A stretch of 64,000 bases of DNA from Oceanobacillus timonensis (GCF_900166635.1 NZ_LT800497.1:1321503-1385502); one strand, 5' to 3'. Numbered from the stretch's first letter, positions 6,660 through 16,459 are shown. Numbers and translations: made by a program. Notes: generated by a model from the letters alone, not told the origin.

Positions 6660-8216
6660 TTGACAGAATTGGAAAAGAAGCTGATGAAACAAATCGAACA
6701 TTTGACAATTCAAAATGAAAAACAAGCAAAACAAATTGAACAGCTGATTAACCAGCTGACCAATATGAATCGTCGACTATTTGGAACATCATCCGAAAAG
6801 AATTCTCAAGGTCAACTCTCCTTCTTCGAAGAAGACAATAATCCCCCTTTTAGCGAGGCAGAGCAACCTGCAGACAAAGCCGTTGAAATAGAGACCATCT
6901 CTTATCAGCGAAAAAAATATCAAGGGCAGCGGGCCGATATCACAAGAGACTTGCCTATCGTGGTAGAAGAACACACTCTTCCGTCCGATAGCCAGGTCTG
7001 TTCGTGCTGTGCCAGCCCATTAAAACATCTTGGGAAGCGAGAAGCTCGAACGGAGTTAGAGTTTATCCCAGCTCATTTAGTAAAACATGTACATTATGAA
7101 CATGCTTATGAATGCTTAGCCTGTAAGAAAACCGGTCAGAATCACATTCTCCGACAAAAAGCACCGGAACCAGCCTTAGCTAAAAGTTTAGCTGGACCGA
7201 GCGTGTTAGCCTATAATCTCTATCAAAAGCTGGAGATGAGTATTCCTTATCATCGTCAGGAAAAAGAATGGGCAAGATATGGGTTGAAGGTTTCCCGGAG
7301 AACGTTGGCAAACTGGGCGATTCGAAGTTCCGAAGAATGGCTGGAGCCATTGTACCAACAAATGAGAGAAAAATTACTTCTAGAACCTGTGCTCTCCGCT
7401 GATGAAACGACCTATCAAATTTTACGCCGGGCAGACGAAAAGTCAGCTACAGCCGATGCGAGGATATGGTTATTTCGAACAGCGGAAGCTGCCAAACATC
7501 CCATTATTCTCTACCATTCTTCCGAGACACGCCGGTTTGAAGTAGCAGAAACCTTTCTCAAAGGATTTCAAGGACTTCTTCATTGTGATGGATATTCCGT
7601 CTATCAAAAATTAGAAGATGTGCAACTTCAAACGTGCTGGGCGCATGTTCGGAGAAAGTTTTTAGAGACCAATGATTCAAATGGACAAGGCGCCGTCGGC
7701 GTCCATTACTGTGACCAGCTTTTCAAGCTGGAAAGGCAATGGAAAGATTTATCTCCAGAGGAACGCCTGCAGCAACGCCAGCTGGAAAGCAAGCCGTTAC
7801 TGAAGGAGTTTTGGGGATGGCTGGACGCTCTCGTTACAATGAAAGGTCCTTTACAAAAAGCTGTGGATTATACACAAAAGTTAAGGGATTCCCTTCAACG
7901 CTTTTTAACAGACGGACGCCTTTTCATTAGTAATAATCTCGCAGAACGTTCCATTCGGCCTGTCACCGTCGGACGTAAAAACTGGTATTTTTCAACCAGC
8001 GTAGCTGGAGCTCATGCGAATACCATTGGATACAGTGTTATCCAAACAGCTAAAGAAAATGGAATTGATCCGTTTGAATACTTAACCGTTTTATTTAAGG
8101 AACTTCCCCAGCTTAATATTTTTCAAGACTCGGAACAATGGGAAAACTATTTTCCATGGAGTCCTTATATCCAAGCCAAGGTGAAGCCACTTTCAAAACA
8201 TATAAAACGAGCATAA
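6660..8216 (+). CDS. tnpC: IS66 TnpC transposase (DDE)
   Basis: 518 residues from a TTG start at 6660, chosen because GGGGGTGA lies just upstream and the protein then opens on the usual leucine-zipper coiled coil (LTELEKKLMKQIEHLTIQNE). An upstream in-frame ATG would add 37 atypical residues overlapping tnpB. A zinc-binding segment (CSCC..., then CLACKKTG) is followed by the catalytic core with Asp in SADETTYQI, Asp in LLHCDGYSVYQ and Glu in NNLAERSIRP. A C-terminal IS66_C tail (NGIDPFEYLTVLFKELP) is present. All family blocks are intact. Confidence 0.94.
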   Translation: MTELEKKLMKQIEHLTIQNEKQAKQIEQLINQLTNMNRRLFGTSSEKNSQGQLSFFEEDNNPPFSEAEQPADKAVEIETISYQRKKYQGQRADITRDLPIVVEEHTLPSDSQVCSCCASPLKHLGKREARTELEFIPAHLVKHVHYEHAYECLACKKTGQNHILRQKAPEPALAKSLAGPSVLAYNLYQKLEMSIPYHRQEKEWARYGLKVSRRTLANWAIRSSEEWLEPLYQQMREKLLLEPVLSADETTYQILRRADEKSATADARIWLFRTAEAAKHPIILYHSSETRRFEVAETFLKGFQGLLHCDGYSVYQKLEDVQLQTCWAHVRRKFLETNDSNGQGAVGVHYCDQLFKLERQWKDLSPEERLQQRQLESKPLLKEFWGWLDALVTMKGPLQKAVDYTQKLRDSLQRFLTDGRLFISNNLAERSIRPVTVGRKNWYFSTSVAGAHANTIGYSVIQTAKENGIDPFEYLTVLFKELPQLNIFQDSEQWENYFPWSPYIQAKVKPLSKHIKRA

Positions 8217-8296
8217 TAGCCCTAATGGAGCTTCTTTACAAAAAGTTTACTCCTTTCAGGGCTATTTGTCATGGCGTCATATTATTTCCCGCTTAC

Positions 8297-8304
8297 GAAT
8301 AACC
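8297..8304. repeat. right target-site duplication of IS66
   Basis: GAATAACC, the second copy of the duplication that flanks the element. Confidence 0.9.
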
Positions 8305-8362
8305 CAAATGACAAGTGCATTTTTTTGCTTTTAAACGTTAGCATATTCTTTTGGAAGACATT

Positions 8363-9940
8363 TTATTTATCTGTATCTGAATGTTCAATGGTGATAGATT
8401 TTGGTTTTCTGGCATCCCGCTGTTTGTTCAAATCTTCTGTGGAAGCCCGCATAAACGACCATGCCAGCAGAATCATGATAAAGATAACCGGGAAGCCGGC
8501 AACAATACTGGCGGTCTGTAATGTTTCCAACCCGCCGATAAACATTAACGCCATTGGTAAAATCATTAACACAAACGCCCAGAAAATACGATGCCAACGC
8601 ATTGGTTCGCCGCCAACAAGTCTTTTTTGAGCAACGGCTGCCAGAATATAGGAAGCCGAATCAAAAGTAGTCGCCAGGAAGATAATAGCGAGTATCGTAA
8701 AGACTGGAATAACGAACCATGAAATCGGCAGCTGATCCAAAATAGCAATAATCGCAGCCGGAGCTCCGTACTCATTCATAAAGCCGATTACATCGAAGCC
8801 GCCGGAAAGTTGCAGATAAAGACCATAGTTCCCTAAAATTCCAAAGAATAGTACACAACCGAGTGTCCCGTAAATCAATGTTCCAAGCACCATTTCTTTG
8901 ATTGTTCTTCCGCGTGAAATTCTCGCTACAAACAGCCCTACGAACGGCGCGTAAACAACCCACCATGCCCAGTAGAAAACGGTCCAGGATTCCGGGAAGC
9001 CCGTTTCTTCATGTCCGGGAATAGACGCAAGCGGTTCGAGCCAGGTCGCCATCGAGAAAATATTGTTAACAATCCGACCGATACTTGTAAAGGTCATTTC
9101 GCTGATAAATAAAGTTGGGCCAAAAATAAACACAAACCCTAAGATAAATAGTACAAGCCATATATTTAAATCACTCAGTACTTTAATCCCTTTTTGAATA
9201 CCGGAGTAAGAACTTACTGCAAAGATGGCTGTACAAATCAGCATAATAACAGCCTGCATTACCAGAGATACAGGAATTCCGGTGATATGATTAATCCCTT
9301 CCGCAATCATTGGTGTTCCTAATGCCAAGGTGGTTCCTGCTCCGCCGAGTAAACCGAAAATAAATAATACATCAATAATCGTACCAAGCGGCCCGTCAGC
9401 ATATTTTCCAATTACCGGTCTGGAGGCTTCACTAATTTTGAGGACGGGTTTTTTTCGAACATAATAAAAGTAGGCAATTGGCAATGCGGGTAATGTATAT
9501 AAAGCCCATGCTACTGGTCCCCAGTGAAACATTCCATAACTCGCAGCCCAGTTGATGGCTTCTTCCGATTCAGGAGTGATTCCAAATGGCGGTCCCTCAT
9601 AATAATACGCCCATTCAATCATCCCCCAGTATAGTATACTAGAGCCGATGCCTGCGGAGAAAAGCATAGCCGCCCATGAAAATGTTCCAAATTCTTTTTT
9701 TGTATTTCTCTCCCCAAGTTTTATATTTCCATTTTTACTGAAAGACACATATAGTAAAAATATGAGGACACCAAGCCCCAATAATAAGTATAAAATTCCG
9801 AAATTTCCTGTAACAAATTCATTCGCCTGATTAATAACAGACGCACCTGCTTCCGGAAACAGAATTAATGGAATAACGACACTGAGTAAAAGTACTAACG
9901 CCAATATAAAAGTTGGCCAGTCAATTAAACGTTTATTCAT
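8363..9940 (-). CDS. BCCT-family betaine/choline/carnitine transporter
   Basis: 525 residues, about 12 membrane segments. The family signature is clear: the Trp-rich block SWTVFYWAWWVVYAPFVGLF followed by ARISRGRTIKEMVLG (cytoplasmic helix), and FSAGIGSSILYWGMIEWAYY earlier, which forms part of the aromatic substrate cage. Members import glycine betaine, choline or carnitine with Na+ or H+ for osmoprotection or catabolism. The glycine-rich TM segment here reads GLLGGAGTTLALG; the exact substrate is not predictable. AAGGAG precedes the ATG. Monocistronic, convergent with the efflux gene through the split terminator. Confidence 0.9.
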   Translation of the reverse strand: MNKRLIDWPTFILALVLLLSVVIPLILFPEAGASVINQANEFVTGNFGILYLLLGLGVLIFLLYVSFSKNGNIKLGERNTKKEFGTFSWAAMLFSAGIGSSILYWGMIEWAYYYEGPPFGITPESEEAINWAASYGMFHWGPVAWALYTLPALPIAYFYYVRKKPVLKISEASRPVIGKYADGPLGTIIDVLFIFGLLGGAGTTLALGTPMIAEGINHITGIPVSLVMQAVIMLICTAIFAVSSYSGIQKGIKVLSDLNIWLVLFILGFVFIFGPTLFISEMTFTSIGRIVNNIFSMATWLEPLASIPGHEETGFPESWTVFYWAWWVVYAPFVGLFVARISRGRTIKEMVLGTLIYGTLGCVLFFGILGNYGLYLQLSGGFDVIGFMNEYGAPAAIIAILDQLPISWFVIPVFTILAIIFLATTFDSASYILAAVAQKRLVGGEPMRWHRIFWAFVLMILPMALMFIGGLETLQTASIVAGFPVIFIMILLAWSFMRASTEDLNKQRDARKPKSITIEHSDTDK

Positions 9941-10674
9941 TTTTTCATCTCCTTATCTATGTTGAACCCTTCTTTGTTGTTTTGAAAACGATTTATAAAG
10001 TGCTTGATAAAAAATTTGGTCATATATTTAAAATGTTTCCCTATTTATCACTTTACAAACATGTTTGAAAGGCTGATGAGGCCTTTTATTCCACGCAAAG
10101 CAAAAGTAAAAAGAAAAACGAATGGCGCGTTTTTCCAATGTAAGGGAGTTATTCAAGAGCAGGAACATGGCACATCTTAGAACCAAAGCAGGATAATCGC
10201 TTGTTTTGTACGGATTAGACAGCGAATCATGAAAGATACTGTCTGATGCATGGGTCATATTTTGCGGAGAACCGGTCGACAAGAAATGATAAAGTTTATA
10301 CTAACATATTAAAGAATAATATCAAGTTTAGTAAAAGACCTATTTTATTATTACTCAACTTTCATACCTGAGAATAAGCGTATAAACCTTGCTGTTCCAG
10401 GATGAATATGATTGCTATTATCAAGCTAGCTTTTGGTTAAATCGTCCTTCTATTTTTTTAAAGGATAGGCTGTATAGCTCCGCTCCGGCCAACCACTCCG
10501 CTTTCCATGGGGACGGCTTCAGCTAACTTGAAAAGAAAAGCTTTTTTTTAATGGATTTTCCCTGCTCGTAATGATAATCTGTAACCAAATAAATGTAAAC
10601 GCCGTTGTATTCCAGCTCGTCATCAACTGGTTCCATGATGCAGGAAAGGGATACATAGGAGAGGGAGTGCAAAA
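9941..10674. other. gene-less region with a GC-rich repeat-like block
   Basis: About 730 bp between the divergent BCCT and amidase genes. An 84-codon minus-strand frame at 10028-10282 has no convincing SD or family. At about 10475-10530 there is a GC-rich block (CCGCTCCGGCCAACCACTCC, then GGGGACGGCTTCAGCT) that differs sharply in composition from its surroundings and looks like an interspersed Bacillaceae repeat; that identity is from memory and not proven. No second copy was noticed in the window. Confidence 0.4.
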
Positions 10675-12165
10675 ATGCAGTTTCATGAATATAAGAACTA
10701 TGATGCAACCGGATTGGCAGAACTTATCCGGCAAAAAGACATCCATCCATCCGAATTAGTCGAAATTGCTTTTAAACGGCTGCATGCGGTGAATCCTGCG
10801 TTAAATATTACAACACATCACCGGGAACAAGCAGTAAAAAAAGAAGCAAATCATTTTCCGGTTCAGGGAGCAGCTTTTTCAGGTGTACCGATGTTAATGA
10901 AAAATATTTCTCAGGCTATTGAAGGGGAAAAGTTGACTTCAGGCTCGAAACTTTTACAAACACAAGTGCAAAAGCATGATTCTTATTTTGTGAAAAAGTT
11001 TCGAGAAGCGGGATTTCTATTTATGGGACATACCAACAATCCGGAGTTCGGCCTGAAAAATATTACGGAACCAAAGTTGTATGGACCAACTCGAAATCCA
11101 TGGAATACGGCATATTCTCCGGGTGGCTCAAGCGGAGGTGCTGCAGCAGCTATTGCCTCTGGTGTTATACCTGTAGCCGGGGCAAGTGATGGCGGCGGGT
11201 CTATCCGAATCCCTGCGTCTTTCAGCGGGCTGGTCGGGTTGAAGCCGACACGCGGCAGAACTTCGGTTGGTCCGGGAGAGGGCAGACAGTGGCAAGGAGC
11301 GTCTATCCATTTTGCTTTAACAAAATCAGTCAGGGATTGTGCGGCGATGCTGGATCAATTACAAGTAATAGAATCTCATGCTGCTTTTCAAACCCCTTTA
11401 TTTGAAAAAGGGTATCAAAACAGCTTGTCTGAAACGTTGCCTAAGCGGATGCGGATTGCTTTCAGCACAGCGTCTCCGGTAGGGACTGAGGTGGCCGCGG
11501 ATGCTAAAAAAGCAGTACTGCAATTGGTACGTTATCTGGAACAAAGCGGACACATGGTCGAGGAAAAGCAGCCGCCCATTGATGGCGTTCAATTAATGCG
11601 GGATTACTACGTGATGAACAGTGGTGAAATGAATGCTGTTGTGCGTGGATTGGAAAAAGCAATGGACATTCCTTTGACAGCCGAAGATATGGAAATAGAA
11701 TCCTGGCTATTGCATCAAGCAGGAAAGTCTTTGTCGGCTGCAGATTATACAGATAGTCTGGCATCATGGGACTGGGCAGCAGAAATCATGTCTATTTTTC
11801 ATCAAACATATAATTTCTATATTACTCCAGCAACAGCTTTTCACGCTCCAAAAGTTGGGGAACTGACGATGACAGCGCAGCAGGCAAATGAATTTAAAAC
11901 AAGGATGGCTGCGGAAAAGGACAAGCAATCCATTATTTACGAGATGTTTTTACCAAGTTTAACGTATACACCATTTTCACAGCTTGCTAATTTAACAGGA
12001 CAGCCGGCAATCTCCCTTCCCCTGTATATAACGGATGACGGGTTACCGATTGGCGTTCAAATAATGGCGAATAAAGGAAAAGAACATCGTCTCTTACAGC
12101 TTGCATATGAAATGGAACGCAGCGATTTATGGAAGGGCATGCAAGGCAACCCTTATTTTCAATAA
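10675..12165 (+). CDS. amidase-signature family amidohydrolase
   Basis: 496 residues of the amidase signature (AS) family, which uses a Ser-cisSer-Lys triad to hydrolyse amides. The Lys lies in VPMLMKNISQ. The core reads SPGGSSGGAAAAIASG, then GASDGGGSIRIPASFSGLVG, carrying cis-Ser and nucleophile Ser, and LKPTRGRTS follows. The length is normal and no lesion is seen. SD GGAGAGGGAG precedes the ATG. The downstream neighbour on the same strand is an AbgT carrier, which suggests (inference) that the substrate is an imported amide such as an aminobenzoyl-amino acid. Aryl acylamidase or 6-aminohexanoate-type activity are alternatives; GatA is unlikely without gatB/gatC. Confidence 0.87.
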   Translation: MQFHEYKNYDATGLAELIRQKDIHPSELVEIAFKRLHAVNPALNITTHHREQAVKKEANHFPVQGAAFSGVPMLMKNISQAIEGEKLTSGSKLLQTQVQKHDSYFVKKFREAGFLFMGHTNNPEFGLKNITEPKLYGPTRNPWNTAYSPGGSSGGAAAAIASGVIPVAGASDGGGSIRIPASFSGLVGLKPTRGRTSVGPGEGRQWQGASIHFALTKSVRDCAAMLDQLQVIESHAAFQTPLFEKGYQNSLSETLPKRMRIAFSTASPVGTEVAADAKKAVLQLVRYLEQSGHMVEEKQPPIDGVQLMRDYYVMNSGEMNAVVRGLEKAMDIPLTAEDMEIESWLLHQAGKSLSAADYTDSLASWDWAAEIMSIFHQTYNFYITPATAFHAPKVGELTMTAQQANEFKTRMAAEKDKQSIIYEMFLPSLTYTPFSQLANLTGQPAISLPLYITDDGLPIGVQIMANKGKEHRLLQLAYEMERSDLWKGMQGNPYFQ

Positions 12166-12169
12166 CCAA

Positions 12170-12198
12170 TGCTCCCTTGAAGCAGCCTTCAGGGAGCA
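12170..12198 (+). terminator. hairpin after the amidase gene
   Basis: TGCTCCCT-GAAG pairs with CTTC-GGGAGCA. The T-rich tract comes only about 12 nt later, so it may be a weak terminator or an mRNA-stabilising hairpin. Confidence 0.5.
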
Positions 12199-12438
12199 CC
12201 ATTGCCGGTTTATTTTTCTAATCTACTTTTTGTTTTGATTTCAAAAAAATGAAACCGCATACAAAATGAACATTATTTACGAAGCGTTGAAATGACAGTG
12301 TTTGAAAAATTCCCTCTAGTGTTACTTTTATTATTTGTAAAGAAAGGGTATTCATTGTCAATGAAACTATGTATAATAAAATTGATTTCTAGCCACTTCA
12401 TTATCAGAATATTATTGTTATAAAAAAGGAGTGACAGT

Positions 12439-13968
12439 ATGGAGAAAGAGAAGACAAATGTATTTCAACGATTTTTAAACATGGTAGAAGTAGTAGGGAA
12501 TAAACTGCCGCATCCAGCAACTCTATTTGCGATTCTGGCATTGCTGGTTATCATCTTATCTGCGGCATTGCAGCCATTCAATATAAGTGTAGAAAATCCG
12601 GGCGATCCAGGAGAAACGGTAGAAATTAATAATCTTCTGAATGCAGAAGGGATTGAATATATTTTCGGGAGTATGACCGATAACTTTATTGGATTCGCGC
12701 CGCTGGGCGTTGTACTGGTGACGATGCTTGGTATCGGCGTGGCAGAACGGACAGGACTGATTAGTGCATTATTACGAGGTTTTGTTTTATCCATTCCGAA
12801 CCGTTTTATCACGCTTGGTATTGTTTTTGCCGGTGTCATGTCCAGTGTAGCATCCGATGCAGGATATGTTGTATTGCCCCCATTGGGCGCATTGATTTTT
12901 GCGGCACTCGGCCGTCATCCGTTAGCAGGTCTTGCTGCAGCATTTGCCGGCGTATCCGGCGGGTTTAGTGCGAACTTATTCATATCCGGAACCGATGTAA
13001 TGCTTGGTGAATTAACGATTGCCGGAGCTTCCATTATTGATCCGGCATATGCAGATCAAATGAATATTGCCATGAACTGGCTGTTTATTGCTGTTTCTGT
13101 ATTTTTACTTACATTTGTTGGTGCCTGGGTAACGGAAAAAATTGTAGAACCACGTTTAGGAGCTTACAAAGGAGAAGCAAACGAAGATATAAAAGGTATT
13201 ACAGCAACAGAGAAAAAAGGACTTATCTGGACAGGTGTTTCGTTTGTTGTTTCTATTATTTTAGCAGCATTGCTGGTTATACCACAGAACGCGCCGTTGC
13301 GTGGAGAAGAATCAGGAATGGATGGAATTATTATGTCTCCATTTATGGATTCTCTCGTTCCGATAATCGCATTGTTATTCTTAATACCAGGACTTGTCTA
13401 CGGGTTAGTGACCAAAGAAATTAAGAGTGATAAAGATGTCGCCGCGCAAATGAGTGATACGATGGCATCGATGGGCATGTTTATTGTACTTGCTTTTACA
13501 GCCGGTCAATTTGTTGCTTACTTTAATGAAACCAATATGGGTCTCGTTATCGGTGTTTATGGAGCTGAATTCTTAGACAGTGTCAATTTTAGCGGTATTG
13601 GTTTAATACTTTTATTTATTCTGATTGCAGCTATTATTAATATCTTTATTGGCAGCGCCTCTGCGAAGTGGGCGATGATGGCTCCTGTATTTGTTCCGAT
13701 TATGATGCAGCTTGGCTATGCACCGGAATTCACACAGATGGCGTATCGTATCGCTGACTCGGCGACTAATATTATATCACCGTTAATGACTTACTTTGCG
13801 GTTATCATCGCTTTTGCCCAGAAGTATGATAAGAAAATGGGGATTGGAACACTAGTATCTACCATGATTCCATACTCTATCTTCTTCTTAATAGGCTGGA
13901 CAATTATGCTTGTTGTTTGGATGTGGATTGGCATTCCGCTTGGACCAAATGGACCGATTCGTTATTAA
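12439..13968 (+). CDS. abgT: AbgT-family transporter
   Basis: 509 residues, hydrophobic throughout with about 11-13 membrane segments. AbgT family blocks are present: an early GNKLPHPATLF, the re-entrant region ASDAGYVVLPPLGALIF..GRHPLAGLAAAFAGVSGGFSAN, and the late SASAKWAMMAPVFVPIMMQLG with ADSATNIISPLMTYF. E. coli AbgT imports p-aminobenzoyl-glutamate, a folate breakdown product; other members export sulfonamides. AAAAGGAG precedes the ATG. It follows an amidase (gap 273 bp with a hairpin between) and ends at a strong terminator, so it may have its own promoter. Import versus drug export cannot be decided here. Confidence 0.9.
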   Translation: MEKEKTNVFQRFLNMVEVVGNKLPHPATLFAILALLVIILSAALQPFNISVENPGDPGETVEINNLLNAEGIEYIFGSMTDNFIGFAPLGVVLVTMLGIGVAERTGLISALLRGFVLSIPNRFITLGIVFAGVMSSVASDAGYVVLPPLGALIFAALGRHPLAGLAAAFAGVSGGFSANLFISGTDVMLGELTIAGASIIDPAYADQMNIAMNWLFIAVSVFLLTFVGAWVTEKIVEPRLGAYKGEANEDIKGITATEKKGLIWTGVSFVVSIILAALLVIPQNAPLRGEESGMDGIIMSPFMDSLVPIIALLFLIPGLVYGLVTKEIKSDKDVAAQMSDTMASMGMFIVLAFTAGQFVAYFNETNMGLVIGVYGAEFLDSVNFSGIGLILLFILIAAIINIFIGSASAKWAMMAPVFVPIMMQLGYAPEFTQMAYRIADSATNIISPLMTYFAVIIAFAQKYDKKMGIGTLVSTMIPYSIFFLIGWTIMLVVWMWIGIPLGPNGPIRY

Positions 13969-14014
13969 TCGGTTGTCCTTCATAAAGCATATTTGATTCA
14001 TGTTCGTGTGTATA

Positions 14015-14076
14015 AAAAATCCGGATTATCATAAAGCAATTCTTTTATCAGAATTGGAATGATGATCCGGATTTTT
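14015..14076 (+). terminator. intrinsic terminator after abgT
   Basis: AAATCCGGATTATCAT pairs with ATGATGATCCGGATTT around a T/A-rich loop, followed by a T run. Confidence 0.8.
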
Positions 14077-14226
14077 ATTGTTTATCAGGAGGACGTTTCA
14101 TTTTATAATGATGGTTTTAAATAAACAGATGGCGTATGATAGTGAAATAATTAGTTATTTAATAGCAACATTTTATTTATCGGTTAATTATAAGTAATTT
14201 ATATAACATATAAAGAGAATGAGAGA

Positions 14227-14610
14227 TTATAGTGATTTCAGAAATTCTATCAAGTTCTTTCGAGCATTTGGTTTAAGCTCTTTCATAGCTTTCATCATTT
14301 GAATCAAATCTTCAGATATCATCGGCTCTTCAGACTGATACTCCGTCTCTTTTTCCTTAGTTACTTCTGCAAGCAGCTTCTTCAACGTTTCTTTATCGCT
14401 AGGGTGGTATTCATCTCCCCGAATTAAATAATCTAAAGAAACTCCATATATATCTGCCAGTTTGATCATTGTTTCAAATGTAGGTCTTCTCGTTTCTCTT
14501 TCGTACGAGCCATATACATTCTGAGAAAACCCAAGTTTATAACTAATTTCAACTTTGGAGTAACCATGCTTATCTCTTAGATTTTCTAAACGCATACCAA
14601 ACCCTTTCAT
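14227..14610 (-). CDS. XRE-family transcriptional repressor
   Basis: 127 residues. An N-terminal lambda-repressor-like helix-turn-helix (residues 6-60) reads LRDKHGYSKVEISYKLGFSQ, then YERETRRPTFETMIKLADIY and GVSLDYLIRG. The C-terminal half is charged and probably helical (EEPMISEDLIQMMKAMKELK), suited to dimerisation. GAGGTG lies before the ATG. The gene points away from the gltS-abgB pair, and two dyads lie between them, one overlapping the -35 and one at the start of the rightward promoter. A role as repressor of that operon and of itself is inferred from this layout. The inducer is unknown. Confidence 0.82.
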   Translation of the reverse strand: MKGFGMRLENLRDKHGYSKVEISYKLGFSQNVYGSYERETRRPTFETMIKLADIYGVSLDYLIRGDEYHPSDKETLKKLLAEVTKEKETEYQSEEPMISEDLIQMMKAMKELKPNARKNLIEFLKSL

Positions 14611-14674
14611 ACCAGCACCTCAATCTTATATTTTCTGAAAACGTAACACGAAGTGATGGAATAATTAGATTTAT

Positions 14675-14744
14675 AACACAAATTGTGTTGACATTTTAAA
14701 AACGAAACTTTATTATTAGTTAATAACACACAAGTTGTGTGTTA
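14675..14744 (+). promoter_or_regulatory. rightward SigA promoter flanked by two XRE operators
   Basis: TTGACA (14688-14693), 17-bp spacer, TATTAT (14711-14716). Operator 1, AACACAAATTGTGTT (14675-14689), overlaps the -35. Operator 2, arms TAACACACAA and TTGTGTGTTA (14724-14744), sits at the expected start site. Both share the core ACAC-AA-TTGTGT, so one regulator should bind both and block initiation. Confidence 0.75.
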
Positions 14745-15010
14745 AGGGAATAATATATAAATATTATATTATTTTCATACTCTAGTGAAAAAAGGAGGGA
14801 ATAGAAATAATTGTATTTTAAAATTAATAAGGAGCTGATGTTCATTCAAATTACAGAAAAAAATATAATTTTGAAATTGTTCAATCTAGATTAGTAATAT
14901 TTTTCATTTAAGTTGCAGGGATGTCTATACGACGATTAAGTCTTAATACGTTAAATATGTAAGCGTTTTATTTAAGAGTAGAATTCATTTTTTACGAAAA
15001 GGGGGAAACT
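14745..15010 (+). other. untranslated leader of the gltS-abgB transcript
   Basis: About 265 nt between the promoter and the GltS-like start codon. AAAGGAGGG at about 14792-14800 precedes a short frame that could start at a TTG near 14811 and end about 28 codons later, but spacing is long and no homology is seen. Otherwise AT-rich with no clear structure. Confidence 0.35.
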
Positions 15011-16459
15011 ATGGATTTACTAATTAGTTTTTCTGCGTTAAGTGGTTTTTTATTGCTGGGAACTTTTTTAAGAGCGAAAGTAAAATTCTTGCAAACTATA
15101 TTTTTACCGGCATCTGTTATTGGCGGGTTTATCGGATTATTCTTAGGTCCAGCAGTATTAGGTAATAATGCAGTAATTCCGATTCCTGAAGATTGGATAA
15201 GCACATATGCTTTGCTTCCAGGAATTTTAATTGTGCCAGTTGTTGCTACAGTACCTTTTGGGGTTAAGTTCAAATCAAGACGTGATAAGCAAAAGCAAAA
15301 AGCGTTACATAAAGATCTTAATTATCACGAGAATAAAAAGAGCAGCCGGACAACCAGAAATATACTTATTATGTTTGCCATAATGGTCATCGTTTCACAG
15401 GGGCAACAAGCATTGGGAATTGGAATTCATTATATTTCCGAAAAGATTGGAATGTTAACAGATGCTTATCCATCCTTTGGTACAGAGATAGGAGGAGGAT
15501 TTTCCGGAGGACATGGAACGGCAGGAGTTATTGGAAGCATGTTGCAATCTATGAATCAGCCTTACTGGGAGACTGCACAAGGGGTTACAGTAACAACAGC
15601 TACATTTGGAATTATCGGTGGTATTTTGATAGGAATTGTTCTTATTAATTTTGGTGCAAGGAAGGGGTATACACAATACTTAAGTGGTTCAGAAAGCTTC
15701 CCAAAAGACATGAAACAAGGATATCAGTCAGATGTAGACAAACAGAATAAGTTTGGAAAAGAAACAACTTTAAGTTCGTCTGTTGACACATTAGCATTCC
15801 ATGTCGCATTAATTCTTGGAGGCAGCGGCGTTGCATATGGATTACTTACGCTTGTCCAATACTTTAATGTTCCTATCATTGGAAGTGTTCCTATTTGGGC
15901 TTACGCTATTTTAGTTATGTACTTAATCTGGTGGGCTATGTGTCAATTGAATCTCAGCTGGATAGTAGATAGCCAAATTGCATCGAAAATAGCTAGTATG
16001 TTTACTGATTTTGCTGTTGTTGCAGCAATCGTCAGCATGCCTGTTCAGGCTGTCTTCAGCTATTTTATTCCAATTCTTATTATGATTATAGTAATAGGAG
16101 CATTTACTATTTTAGCTGCCTATTTTCTCTGTAGAAAGTATTTTAGTGACTTTTGGTTCGAGAAAAGTGTTGCAGTACTTGGGACATCAACCGGAGTATT
16201 TATCTCAGGATTATTATTATTGAAAATGTGTGATCCGGAATATAAATCACCAGTATTGACGGAATATTCTGTTGGTTATTCTGCAAACTCTGTATTAGGT
16301 TTTATCATGATGCCTTTTATGTTTGGGTTATTGATTAATCAAGGACTGCTAACAGGCTTTTTACTAATAACAGGGGTTGTTGTATTAGCAATCATTTTAC
16401 TACTAAGTGTAAATAAACCTAAAAAATCAACTATAAATGAGGAGATGAATGTATCATGA
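15011..16459 (+). CDS. GltS-like sodium/carboxylate symporter
   Basis: 482 residues, polytopic membrane protein with two inverted halves typical of the glutamate:Na+ symporter (ESS/GltS) group. Marks are FLPASVIGGFIGLFLGP at residues 32-48 and a Gly-rich segment TEIGGGFSGGHGTAGVIG (about 158-175) like the GltS substrate loop, with a second-half counterpart GTSTGVFISGLLLLKM. SD GGGGGA precedes the ATG. The stop overlaps abgB by 4 bp, so the two are translationally coupled. It probably brings in the glutamate-containing substrate hydrolysed by AbgB. This is longer than E. coli GltS (about 400 aa), so it is a divergent subfamily. Confidence 0.83.
   Translation: MDLLISFSALSGFLLLGTFLRAKVKFLQTIFLPASVIGGFIGLFLGPAVLGNNAVIPIPEDWISTYALLPGILIVPVVATVPFGVKFKSRRDKQKQKALHKDLNYHENKKSSRTTRNILIMFAIMVIVSQGQQALGIGIHYISEKIGMLTDAYPSFGTEIGGGFSGGHGTAGVIGSMLQSMNQPYWETAQGVTVTTATFGIIGGILIGIVLINFGARKGYTQYLSGSESFPKDMKQGYQSDVDKQNKFGKETTLSSSVDTLAFHVALILGGSGVAYGLLTLVQYFNVPIIGSVPIWAYAILVMYLIWWAMCQLNLSWIVDSQIASKIASMFTDFAVVAAIVSMPVQAVFSYFIPILIMIIVIGAFTILAAYFLCRKYFSDFWFEKSVAVLGTSTGVFISGLLLLKMCDPEYKSPVLTEYSVGYSANSVLGFIMMPFMFGLLINQGLLTGFLLITGVVVLAIILLLSVNKPKKSTINEEMNVS

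Larger units (their letters stand above)
5960..8296 (+). mobile_element. complete IS66-family insertion sequence (about 2.34 kb)
   Basis: Both termini are perfect inverted repeats GTAAGCGGGAAATAAT (5960-5975 and, inverted, 8281-8296), starting with the GTAA typical of IS66. It is flanked by an 8-bp direct repeat, GAATAACC (5952-5959 and 8297-8304), the duplication length expected for this family. Inside are three ordered genes: a small TnpA-like ORF, TnpB and TnpC. All frames are open, so this copy may be active and recently inserted. Confidence 0.93.
5935..8320. terminator. bidirectional terminator split by the IS66 insertion
   Basis: With IS66 and one copy of its 8-bp target duplication removed, the flanks join into a hairpin: ATGCACTTGT (from 5935) with ACAAGTGCAT (to 8320), plus an inner TGGG/CCCA pair, flanked by A and T runs on the two sides. 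It lies between the convergent efflux (+) and BCCT (-) genes, where a shared terminator is expected. The IS landed in its apical loop. Confidence 0.75.

Noticed and set aside
10028..10282. 84-codon minus-strand frame near the BCCT gene
   Set aside because: No convincing SD, no recognised family, low-quality composition; may be a remnant but cannot be supported as a gene.
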